55,308 bases of DNA, from assembly GCA_023663135.1 (NCBI GenBank), contig JAMPIE010000004.1:72978-128285 (forward strand), given 5' to 3'. The notes under the pieces are model-generated. The model saw only the letters and a program-made list of their open reading frames with translations. It had not been told where the DNA came from and did no database searches. Positions 44,499-51,519 of this stretch are shown here, one piece after another (the first letter of the stretch is position 1; each line of letters opens with the position of its first letter). Source of the DNA: Alloprevotella sp. (GTDB lineage: Bacteria > Bacteroidota > Bacteroidia > Bacteroidales > Muribaculaceae). The translations under genes were made by a program, and so were the position numbers.

Positions 44499-44530
44499 CA
44501 AATTTAGGCATTTTCTGTCAAATGGCCAAA
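44499..44530 (-). promoter_or_regulatory. ppiD promoter
   Basis: Minus-strand TTTG (44527-44530), a 20-base spacer and TAAATTTG (44499-44506). The leader to the ATG at 44390 would be about 100 bases. Confidence 0.65.
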
Positions 44531-44557
44531 AATAAATCCAAATAGACTGCCAAGTGA

Positions 44558-45883
44558 CTATGACTTTGAGGGAAAGAACTCGTTGCGGAAGGAGTCGACA
44601 AGGTCGAGTTTCTCCCAGGGGAAGAGCTCTACGGGGATGTCTTTAGGACCCTCATAGCGCGAGGTGAAGTGTTTAACCACCTTGCGAGGCTCGCGGCCCA
44701 TGTGGCCATAGGCGGCCGTCTCGCGGTAGATGGGGGTCTTGAGGTGGAAGCGCTCTACTATATCAGCGGGTTTCATGGGCACGAGAGCGGCGATGCGGGC
44801 TGATAGTTCGCCGTCGGAGATGCCCTCGATAGAGCATGAGCCTTTGGTGTCGACGTAGAAGCTGACAGGCTCGGCTCGCCCTATGGCGTAAGCCACCTGG
44901 ACGAGAGCCTCTTTGGCCAGGCCGGCTGCTACAATGTTTTTGGCAATGTGGCGGGCGGCGTAGGCAGCCGAACGGTCTACTTTGGAGGGGTCTTTGCCGG
45001 AGAATGCGCCGCCGCCGTGGGCTCCACGACCGCCGTAAGTGTCGACTATGATCTTGCGGCCGGTGAGGCCGGTGTCGCCGTGGGGGCCACCGATGACAAA
45101 CTTTCCGGTGGGGTTGACCAGGAGCTCCACGTCGTCGGGGATGAGGGAGGCAACCTCGGGCTTTAGTCGGGCCTTGACGCGGGGGATGAGGATGGAGCGG
45201 ATGTCGCTTTCGATGGTCTGCTGCATCTGCTTGTCGGCCTGCTCCTGAGAGAGGGCGGGGGAGGGGAGGATAAACTCGTCGTGTTGAGTAGAGATGACGA
45301 TGGTCTTGACTGCCACCGGTCGATTTCCGGGGGTGTACTCGACGGTGACTTGGCTCTTGGCGTCGGGGCGGAGGTAGGTGTGCCGGCGACCGTGAGGGTC
45401 GGTCCAGGTCATTTGCTTTTTTTCGCGCCTTATGTTGGCGAGCTCGGCCATGAGGAGGTGGCTTAGATAGAGGGGCAGCGGCATGAAGGTCTCGGTCTCG
45501 TCGGTGGCATAGCCAAACATCATGCCTTGGTCGCCGGCGCCTTGGTCGGCGGGGTTGCAGCGCTCCACGCCGCGGTTGATGTCGCCGCTTTGCTCGTGAA
45601 TAGCAGAGAAGATGCCACACGACTCGGCGTCAAACTTGATGGCGGAGCGGTTGTAGCCAATCTCGTCAATGACTTGACGGACCACTTTGGGGATGTCAAT
45701 GTAGGCGTTGGATTTCACTTCGCCGGCAATTACTACTTGTCCGGTGGTGACGAGGGTCTCGCATGCCACTTTCGACTCGGGGTCGTGGGCGAGGAATGCG
45801 TCGAGGATAGCGTCGCTAATCTGGTCGGCCACTTTGTCGGGATGGCCTTCGGAGACAGATTCGGATGTGAACAGATAATTCAT
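44558..45883 (-). CDS. metK: S-adenosylmethionine synthetase
   Basis: 441 residues. Signature [12 protein letters not shown] and the phosphate-binding GGGAFSGKD, with [19 protein letters not shown] at the N-terminus. It is longer than the E. coli enzyme (384), as is usual in Bacteroidota, with extra sequence in the central and C-terminal parts. It makes SAM from methionine and ATP. The leader carries a SAM-II-like element and a hairpin covering the start codon, so feedback by SAM at translation is likely. Confidence 0.97.
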   Translation of the reverse strand: MNYLFTSESVSEGHPDKVADQISDAILDAFLAHDPESKVACETLVTTGQVVIAGEVKSNAYIDIPKVVRQVIDEIGYNRSAIKFDAESCGIFSAIHEQSGDINRGVERCNPADQGAGDQGMMFGYATDETETFMPLPLYLSHLLMAELANIRREKKQMTWTDPHGRRHTYLRPDAKSQVTVEYTPGNRPVAVKTIVISTQHDEFILPSPALSQEQADKQMQQTIESDIRSILIPRVKARLKPEVASLIPDDVELLVNPTGKFVIGGPHGDTGLTGRKIIVDTYGGRGAHGGGAFSGKDPSKVDRSAAYAARHIAKNIVAAGLAKEALVQVAYAIGRAEPVSFYVDTKGSCSIEGISDGELSARIAALVPMKPADIVERFHLKTPIYRETAAYGHMGREPRKVVKHFTSRYEGPKDIPVELFPWEKLDLVDSFRNEFFPSKS

Positions 45884-45921
45884 CTTCTATGGGATTAATG
45901 GTTAATGTGGAATAGAAGATG
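45881..45921 (-). promoter_or_regulatory. Start-codon-sequestering hairpin of metK
   Basis: A perfect 10-bp inverted repeat: CATCTTCTAT (45912-45921 read on the minus strand) pairs with ATAGAAGATG, whose last three bases are the metK AUG. The loop is 21 bases. In the mRNA this places the start codon inside a stem. It lies about 75 bases downstream of the SAM-II-like core. Confidence 0.7.
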
Positions 45922-45995
45922 CAGAAAACATGCTCATGTCCCTCCCGGGGGGTATGGCTCCTTTCACAAAGGGCGAAGGCCCGGGGCCTGGACGT

Positions 45996-46044
45996 GCAGT
46001 TTTAGCATTTTTTATTGTGGTTGCAAGCAGCCAAATTTTTCCAC
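45996..46044 (-). ncRNA. SAM-II-like riboswitch in the metK leader
   Basis: Read on the minus strand: GTGG (46044-46041) pairs with CCAC (46020-46017) around a 20-base loop that ends in CTTGCAA. An A-rich strand then leads to ATGCTAAAAC. The loop motif TTGCAA and the 3' GCTAAAA are the recognisable parts of SAM-II, an H-type pseudoknot. Three-base pseudoknot contacts (GCA with TGC) are possible. The position just after the start of transcription and upstream of metK supports it. The 3' ATGCT can instead pair with AGCAT at 45930-45934, near the start-codon hairpin. The class assignment needs a covariance search. Confidence 0.6.
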
Positions 46045-46048
46045 GCCG

Positions 46049-46080
46049 CAAAGGTAAGGAAAAAGCGGCTATGCTCCAAA
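46049..46080 (-). promoter_or_regulatory. metK promoter
   Basis: Minus-strand TTTG (46077-46080), a 20-base spacer and TACCTTTG (46049-46056). This places the 5' end of the mRNA right at the beginning of the SAM-II-like fold and gives a leader of about 160 bases. Confidence 0.8.
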
Positions 46081-46234
46081 TAATATAATGACATGCCCAG
46101 GCAATTGGCTGAAAGTTTGTGATAAGATGGTCGAGGCGGGCGGCTGGAAAATCGTGAGCATGGTCGCGGCAGGGGGTATGACTATAATTTGCCCCCCCCC
46201 CTGAAAAAATTTTTTACAATCTGGTGCAAGGTTT
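46081..46234. other. Gene-free stretch between metK and nigD-like promoters
   Basis: No ORF or RNA recognised. It contains a C10 homopolymer (46192-46201) and an A6T6 tract (46204-46215), the latter directly upstream of the first nigD-side -7 element, where it could bend DNA or act as an UP-type element. Confidence 0.5.
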
Positions 46235-46311
46235 TACCTTTGAGGTGCATTATATAGACAGAATTCATCATCTCTCCTTACTTTTGTGAAATCTCTCCTT
46301 ACCTTTGTAAT
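46235..46311 (+). promoter_or_regulatory. Stacked promoters of nigD-like/ECF/barrel operon
   Basis: Three TAnnTTTG elements: TACCTTTG (46235-46242), TACTTTTG (46279-46286) and TACCTTTG (46300-46307). The last two belong to an exact-period 21-bp tandem duplication (46270-46290 and 46291-46311, unit ATCTCTCCTTAC.TTTGT.A.). The final box ends 4 bases before the ATG, predicting a leaderless transcript. Clear TTTG -33 elements are missing for the duplicated boxes, so an alternative sigma factor may recognise them. Confidence 0.6.
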
Positions 46312-47049
46312 ATGTACAACTGTTATCCACTCACGATTATACTTCTTTCTGCCATGACGCTCCTGTGGGGTTCATGTCAGAGCTATGACTCAGAATCCGA
46401 CCTGCCCGTGATATGTCCCGGGGGCGATGGTCGGTATTCTCAGGCACTGGTGACAGTAATTCCGAGCTCGGACGGGTCTATTGTCATGAGGCTCGATGAC
46501 GACAATACTCTTGTGCCCTCCAATCCTCTTCCCCCCTATGAGGGGCGGGAGGCTCGTGCCGTGCTGACATATCCCCTCAGAGTAGACATCACCAGAGCCG
46601 TGGAGAAGATAGAGGTGATAGCACTCGACACCATACGCACCCTCCCTGTTGCCTCCGGCTTAGATGGCGGTCAACCAGCGGGGATGCATGAGCGTGCCAT
46701 TGAGATAAGCTCCGTGTTTCCATCGGCTATGTGGGATGGCTACTTGACGCTGAGCGTGGCCGTAGAAACCTCCGGCTCAGAGACATCGCCTCGTGGGCTG
46801 ACCTATATCCTCACCCCGCCGGAGGCAAGAGGGGATGGGATGAGACTGCGATGTTTCTCTGAAACAGAAGGGGAAGGGAAGAGCGTGGCCTTAGACACCA
46901 TAGCCTTCTGCCTGCGCCCCTACGCCTCGCTCTATGACGGATGTAATGAAATGACAATCATATATCGCAGCTCCCCTTCAACAGACTCCTCATCGGACCC
47001 TTCCGGATGGAGCCAACTGACTTTCCCTATAATGCCGGGCAGCTTCTGA
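46312..47049 (+). CDS. NigD-like lipoprotein
   Basis: 245 residues. Lipoprotein signal with lipobox LLWGSC (Cys about residue 22). The next segment (ALVTVIPSSDGSIVMRLDDD, then a turn and VLTYPLRVDITRAVEKIEVI) matches the N-terminal OB-like domain of NigD-family proteins. The C-terminal half is a beta-sandwich-like region. NigD proteins are common in Bacteroidota next to small-peptide or stress loci; the function is unknown. First gene before an ECF sigma factor, 19 bases away. Confidence 0.7.
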   Translation: MYNCYPLTIILLSAMTLLWGSCQSYDSESDLPVICPGGDGRYSQALVTVIPSSDGSIVMRLDDDNTLVPSNPLPPYEGREARAVLTYPLRVDITRAVEKIEVIALDTIRTLPVASGLDGGQPAGMHERAIEISSVFPSAMWDGYLTLSVAVETSGSETSPRGLTYILTPPEARGDGMRLRCFSETEGEGKSVALDTIAFCLRPYASLYDGCNEMTIIYRSSPSTDSSSDPSGWSQLTFPIMPGSF

Positions 47050-47068
47050 CCCGCCTCCATCCACATCA

Positions 47069-47650
47069 TTGACATCCCCCGACAGCACCACAGAGCATAA
47101 GCTCGTCAGAGCCGCCGCCAACGGCGACCGTTCAGCGATGAAGGCCATCTATGACCTCCATTGCCGCTATCTTGCAGCTGTTGTCGGGCGATATATGGAC
47201 AATGACGAGGATGCCAAGGATGTGCTGCAAGAGGCCTTTGTAAAGATATTTTCATCTCTGGCCGGATATGAGCACCGAGGCGAAGGGAGCCTCCGGCGAT
47301 GGATGGCTCGCATCGCGGCAAATGAGGCTTTGACTATATTGAGGCGCGCGCGGCCCATGGAGCTTACGCCGCTGACAGAGGCAACCGAGATGCCTTCGGA
47401 GATGAACAGCGACGCTTCGGCCTCAGATATATATGCCGCAATAAAAGACCTCCCTGCCGGCTATCGCGCAGTGTTTAACCTCTTTGCCATCGAGGGGTAT
47501 TCCCATAAAGAGATAGCCTCGATGCTTGGTATAAGGGAGAGCACCAGCGCTTCGCAATACCATCGCGCCAGGTCTCTACTGGCCCGGCGCCTATCTTCCC
47601 TCAACCCTGATAAACGACCCCACTATGAACGACGAGAAATGGCTCGATGA
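47069..47650 (+). CDS. ECF-type RNA polymerase sigma factor
   Basis: 193 residues from a TTG start at 47069; no ATG or GTG upstream in frame fits, and the first internal ATG would remove part of region 2. Sigma region 2 (about 20-95, DNDEDAKDVLQEAFVKIFSS and RWMARIAANEALTILRR) and region 4 (about 125-185, LPAGYRAVFNLFAIEGYSHK and MLGIRESTSASQYHRARSL). It directs polymerase to a small regulon. Its end overlaps the next gene by 26 bases, suggesting tight coupling with that regulator. The tandem promoters upstream may be its own targets. Confidence 0.92.
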   Translation: MTSPDSTTEHKLVRAAANGDRSAMKAIYDLHCRYLAAVVGRYMDNDEDAKDVLQEAFVKIFSSLAGYEHRGEGSLRRWMARIAANEALTILRRARPMELTPLTEATEMPSEMNSDASASDIYAAIKDLPAGYRAVFNLFAIEGYSHKEIASMLGIRESTSASQYHRARSLLARRLSSLNPDKRPHYERREMAR

Positions 47651-48890
47651 TATAAGAAACAAGATGTTGACCTTTGAGGCCGACAGCGACCCCTCGGTGT
47701 GGGACTCAATAGAGGCGCGACTCCCTGCCCCGCGTGGACGTCGCGGCCATCTATGGCTGTTGCGAGCCCGACGTGTGGCCGCTGTAGCTGCCGCCCTGTT
47801 GCTGCTGCTTGGCGGTGTATTGATATGGACATTGAGGCACACGGAGCCGCTCGCAGCCCCGGAAGCACCCTTTGCTGCAACGATGGCGTCCCCTCGCCTG
47901 ACAGAGAAGGCTCAGAGCGAGAAGCATGACGAAAGCCAGCCTCCGGCACTTAACCTGGTAAAGGCAGAGCGTCGGCCGGCACACAGCCGAGAGGTTGAAC
48001 CGGCTCGGAGAGAGCCTGATGGCGCAACCGACACTATCCTTACCCCTGCAGCATCAGGGCCTGCCAAGGAGGACAATCGATCCGAGGGACGCCCGGCCCC
48101 GCCCCGCCCCGACTATGACAACAACGACCTGTTGGCAATGGGCGTGGGCCACTCCTCGAGCCGCAATGGAGCGAGAGTAAGCGGCGACCTCGGGCGGATT
48201 AGCATAGGAGCCTCCTCGGCCGGCGAGCTCTATTTTGCCACAAAGGGGCGGAGCGAGATGGCCCGCATTTATGACAACGACCTGTATTCGCGCGAGAGCG
48301 GCGACACACGCTTCCCTGCCTCGCTCACCGACGTTAACGTGCTAAAGCCCGTGAAGCGCGATTCGCCCCGCCATGCACGCCATCATCAGCCCATTAAAGG
48401 AGCCATGACCGTGTCATGGACTCTGGACAAGCATTGGTCGATAGAGGGCGGACTCAGCTATTCGTCGCTCTCGTCAGAGCTGTTTTATCTCCCGGAGTCG
48501 ACCATCAAAGGTGCACATCAGAAATTACATTATATAGGCGTTCCGCTGGGCCTGCGCTATCGATTTGCCTCCCTGCGCTCATTTGACTTCTACGCATCGG
48601 CCTCATTCCTGACCGAAATATGCGTCGGGGGACAGTTGAGGCGACAGGTCCAGAACGGAGCGGCCGGGGGGCTCACGATTGAGAGCATGAGCATACGCGA
48701 GCACCGTCCACAGCTCTCGGTGGGCTTGGCTCCGGGCCTGCAATGGAATGCCCTCCCGTTCATGGGGGTATATGCTGAGCCGGGCATAGGCTATTACTTC
48801 AATAATGGGTCTACCACTGCCACACTATACAAAGACCATCAGCTTAACTTCAATATAAGCATCGGCCTGCGCTTGATGCTCAACAGATAA
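47625..48890 (+). CDS. Membrane-anchored outer-membrane beta-barrel protein with anti-sigma-like N-terminus
   Basis: 421 residues. A cytoplasmic-type N-terminus of about 48 residues (MNDEKWLDDIRNKMLTFEAD, SVWDSIEARL) precedes one membrane segment (about 51-70). A long Pro/Glu/Arg-rich linker (about 72-160) leads to a C-terminal region of alternating beta strands (about 255-421, WTLDKHWSIEGGLSYSSL, GVYAEPGIGYYF), like PorT/OmpW-type barrels. The partner position after an ECF sigma factor suggests control of that sigma. How one chain would serve both membranes is unclear; the barrel might be periplasmic or the linker might span the envelope. Confidence 0.75.
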   Translation: MNDEKWLDDIRNKMLTFEADSDPSVWDSIEARLPAPRGRRGHLWLLRARRVAAVAAALLLLLGGVLIWTLRHTEPLAAPEAPFAATMASPRLTEKAQSEKHDESQPPALNLVKAERRPAHSREVEPARREPDGATDTILTPAASGPAKEDNRSEGRPAPPRPDYDNNDLLAMGVGHSSSRNGARVSGDLGRISIGASSAGELYFATKGRSEMARIYDNDLYSRESGDTRFPASLTDVNVLKPVKRDSPRHARHHQPIKGAMTVSWTLDKHWSIEGGLSYSSLSSELFYLPESTIKGAHQKLHYIGVPLGLRYRFASLRSFDFYASASFLTEICVGGQLRRQVQNGAAGGLTIESMSIREHRPQLSVGLAPGLQWNALPFMGVYAEPGIGYYFNNGSTTATLYKDHQLNFNISIGLRLMLNR

Positions 48891-48932
48891 TCGCGGGATA
48901 GGCGAGTGGGGCAGTATATTGGGATTTTTTTG

Positions 48933-48940
48933 TATCTTTG
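48933..48940 (+). promoter_or_regulatory. -7 element of efflux operon
   Basis: TATCTTTG, preceded by a T7 run. No TTTG at the normal -33 distance. The predicted leader to the TolC-family ATG is about 230 bases, unusually long for this window. Confidence 0.5.
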
Positions 48941-48972
48941 CAGCGCAAATCCCATATAGGGATGCCCTAATA

Positions 48973-49080
48973 ATGTCATCACAAGCCTTTACAATCAACC
49001 CCTTGGAGGTTAATATCCAAAACTTTGCCTTTAAGGAAAACTGGAAGAGCACGGCCGGCTCCTCCCACAATGTTGTCTGA
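48973..49080 (+). CDS. Small leader ORF upstream of efflux operon
   Basis: A 35-codon ORF (ATG to TGA) in the leader of the TolC/EmrA/EmrB operon. The product begins MSSQAFTINPLEVNIQNFAF and ends SSHNVV; no signal peptide, membrane segment or known family is recognised. It could be a regulatory leader peptide, a small protein, or a gene remnant. The position between the -7 element and alternative hairpins favours a regulatory role, but this is inference. Confidence 0.35.
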   Translation: MSSQAFTINPLEVNIQNFAFKENWKSTAGSSHNVV

Positions 49081-49126
49081 CCTGCCTCCGACAGGAGCGT
49101 CATCGCCGCCTGGCCGATAGAGCCGG
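49055..49126 (+). promoter_or_regulatory. Alternative pairings in the efflux leader
   Basis: The segment 49055-49063 (CCGGCTCCT) can pair either with AGGAGC (49093-49098, using 49058-49063) or with GAGCCGG (49120-49126, using 49055-49061). The first encloses the stop codon of the small ORF in its loop. The two pairings exclude each other. Confidence 0.4.
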
Positions 49127-49176
49127 TGGCATCCAGCCAATCCTTATCCAATTCCCCCACTTATTTTTCTCATCCG

Positions 49177-50496
49177 ATGAACAATCTCCGATTGCTCACG
49201 GGGCTGCTTGCGGCTGCCCTTGTGAGTGGCAGGGCGTGTGTGTCTGCCCAAGAAAAGACTCTGGTCAGCTTGGAGGAGCTCTTTGAGATAGCCGAGAGCA
49301 ATAGCACCCGGCTGAGACCCTCCCTTGCGGCGATTGACGAGGCTCAAAAAGCCACCGCGGAAGAACGGACACACCGTCTCCCCGATATCAACGCCACGCT
49401 CACGCTCAGTTATAACGGCGACGGCTTCACCACCCGACGCAATTTCAGTGATTATCAGAAAGCTCCGGTTCCACATTTTGGCAATGCATTGAGCCTTACA
49501 GTGAGCCAGCCGGTCTACACCGGAGGTGCCATCACGGCGGGCATAGAGATGGCCGACCTCAAGCTCACCGCCGCCCGCTATGCCTCAGAGCTTCAGCGCG
49601 ACAACATACGCTTCCAGCTCACCGGCTTTTACCTCGACATCTATAAGTATACCAACCTGAGGCAGGTGGTGGAAAAAAACATCATGCTGACCCAAAGGGT
49701 GGTGGCCGATATGGAGAGCCGCCATGAGCAGGGTGTGGCCCTTCGCAACGACATCACCCGCTATGAGCTTCTCCTCTCCAGCTTTGAGCTTCAGCGCGTG
49801 AAGATTGACAATATGCTCGACATCCTTAACAACAACCTTGTGACCATAGCCGGACTGCCCGAAGGGACCAGGGTGATGCCCGACACCACCATCCTCCTTC
49901 GCTCGCTCCCGGCGATGGAGGAGGCGAAGTGGCAGGCAGAGGCCATGGAGAATTCACCATCGCTCCGCCTGGCTAAGACGAGCCTCGACATCTCGCGCAA
50001 GGGAGAGCAGCTTGCGCGCGCCGAGCGAATGCCCAAGGTGGGGCTTCAGGCCGGATGGAGCCTCGAAGGCCCTATCTTGGTGGAGGTGCCCCCGATCAAC
50101 CGCAACCTCAGCTACTGGTATGTGGGCGTAGGCGTCAACTATAGCCTGTCGTCGCTCTTCAAGACCAATAAGACGCTGGCTCGGAGCCGCGCCGCCGTGA
50201 CCACTGCCGCCGACAACCTCGCCGCAGCCGTGGAGGATACCGGTATGGCCGTCCGCGCCGACTATATACGCTATTTTGAGGCATATGAAGAACTTAAGAC
50301 GATGGAGAAGAGCGTGGAGCTCGCCGACCGCAACTACTCAACCATCTTTACCCGCTACACGGCCGACATGGCTCTTGTCACCGACATGATCGACGCTGCC
50401 AACTCGCGCCTCGAGGCTGAGCAGCAGCTCGTCAATGCCCGCATCAACATCATCTATTATTACTACAAACTACTCTTTACCACTGGCAAGATATGA
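49177..50496 (+). CDS. TolC-family outer membrane efflux protein
   Basis: 439 residues from the ATG beginning MNNLRLLTGLLAAAL, which starts a signal peptide; an upstream TTG frame is rejected. Two OEP repeats with long helices (for example ALSLTVSQPVYTGGAITAGI and RYFEAYEELKTMEKSVELAD) form the trimeric channel-tunnel. First gene of a tripartite exporter operon. Its stop overlaps the next gene by 4 bases. Confidence 0.93.
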   Translation: MNNLRLLTGLLAAALVSGRACVSAQEKTLVSLEELFEIAESNSTRLRPSLAAIDEAQKATAEERTHRLPDINATLTLSYNGDGFTTRRNFSDYQKAPVPHFGNALSLTVSQPVYTGGAITAGIEMADLKLTAARYASELQRDNIRFQLTGFYLDIYKYTNLRQVVEKNIMLTQRVVADMESRHEQGVALRNDITRYELLLSSFELQRVKIDNMLDILNNNLVTIAGLPEGTRVMPDTTILLRSLPAMEEAKWQAEAMENSPSLRLAKTSLDISRKGEQLARAERMPKVGLQAGWSLEGPILVEVPPINRNLSYWYVGVGVNYSLSSLFKTNKTLARSRAAVTTAADNLAAAVEDTGMAVRADYIRYFEAYEELKTMEKSVELADRNYSTIFTRYTADMALVTDMIDAANSRLEAEQQLVNARINIIYYYYKLLFTTGKI

Positions 50497-51518
50497 AAAA
50501 GCATACCAAGAAAATAATCTCTTATGTCATAACCATCGTGGTTGTGATAGCCGCAGCCCTCTGGGTGGCCTCCAGGTTTATCCACCTCGGACGAGTGGAG
50601 TTTACCGATAATGCACAAGTGGTTAGGCAGATAGTGCCGGTCATCTCGCGTGTGCAGGGTTATATCAAGGAGATAAGATTTGAGGAGTATGAGCCGGTGA
50701 AGAAGGGCGACACGCTGGTGATCATCGACGATGCCGACATGAGGCTTCGCCTCGCACAGGCCCGCGCCGACAATCAGAACGCCCTCGCCTCGCGCTCTGT
50801 GGCCAATCGCTCCGTGGCCTCTGCCTCGGCCAACATTGCCGTGAGCGATGCCTCGATCGCCGAGGCCAAGGTGGTGATGGAAAACGCCAAGGCCGACCTC
50901 GACCGATATGCCAAGCTCCTGGAGCGAGATGCCGTGACGCGCCAGCAATATGACCGCGCCAAGACCGACTATGAGGCTAAGCTGGCCCGCTACCGTATGC
51001 TGTCGAGTCAGCGCGCGGCCACTTCTTCGGTTGTGGCCGAGACCCGCGAGCGCATCTCGCAGAGCGATGCCGGCATAGAGCTCGCCCGGGCGCTGGTGGA
51101 GACAGCCGAGCTCAATCTCTCTTACACCGTCATCATCGCCCCCTGCGACGGCTTCACCTCGCGCAAAGAGATCCAAGAGGGGCAGCTCGTGCAGCCGGGC
51201 CAGACCCTCCTCGACATTGTCGACGGCTCAGACGTCTGGATCACCGCCAACTTCAAGGAGACCCAGCTAAAGCATATCCGCCCCGGCAGCGAGGCCGTGA
51301 TAAAGGTCGACGCACTGCCCGGCAAGACCTTCACCGGGCGCGTGGAGGCCATCTCGACTGCCACCGGTGCCGCCCTCTCCATCTTGCCGCAAGACAATTC
51401 GGCCGGCAACTTCGTTAAGGTCCGCCAGCGCATCCCGGTCAGGATTGAGCTCACCGACACCGCCGGGCTCCAAGACCTCAGTGCCGGCATGAACGTGGAA
51501 TGTGAAGTAAAATATTGA
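50493..51518 (+). CDS. EmrA/HlyD-type membrane fusion protein
   Basis: 341 residues. N-terminal membrane anchor (about 9-27) followed by a biotinyl-lipoyl-like hairpin (RQIVPVISRVQGYIKEIRF), a long coiled-coil (about 85-195), the second lipoyl half (APCDGFTSRKEIQEGQLVQP) and a beta-barrel (about 245-335, VWITANFKETQL). It bridges the inner-membrane pump and the TolC protein. The stop is one base before the pump gene. Confidence 0.93.
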   Translation: MKKHTKKIISYVITIVVVIAAALWVASRFIHLGRVEFTDNAQVVRQIVPVISRVQGYIKEIRFEEYEPVKKGDTLVIIDDADMRLRLAQARADNQNALASRSVANRSVASASANIAVSDASIAEAKVVMENAKADLDRYAKLLERDAVTRQQYDRAKTDYEAKLARYRMLSSQRAATSSVVAETRERISQSDAGIELARALVETAELNLSYTVIIAPCDGFTSRKEIQEGQLVQPGQTLLDIVDGSDVWITANFKETQLKHIRPGSEAVIKVDALPGKTFTGRVEAISTATGAALSILPQDNSAGNFVKVRQRIPVRIELTDTAGLQDLSAGMNVECEVKY

Positions 51519-51519
51519 T

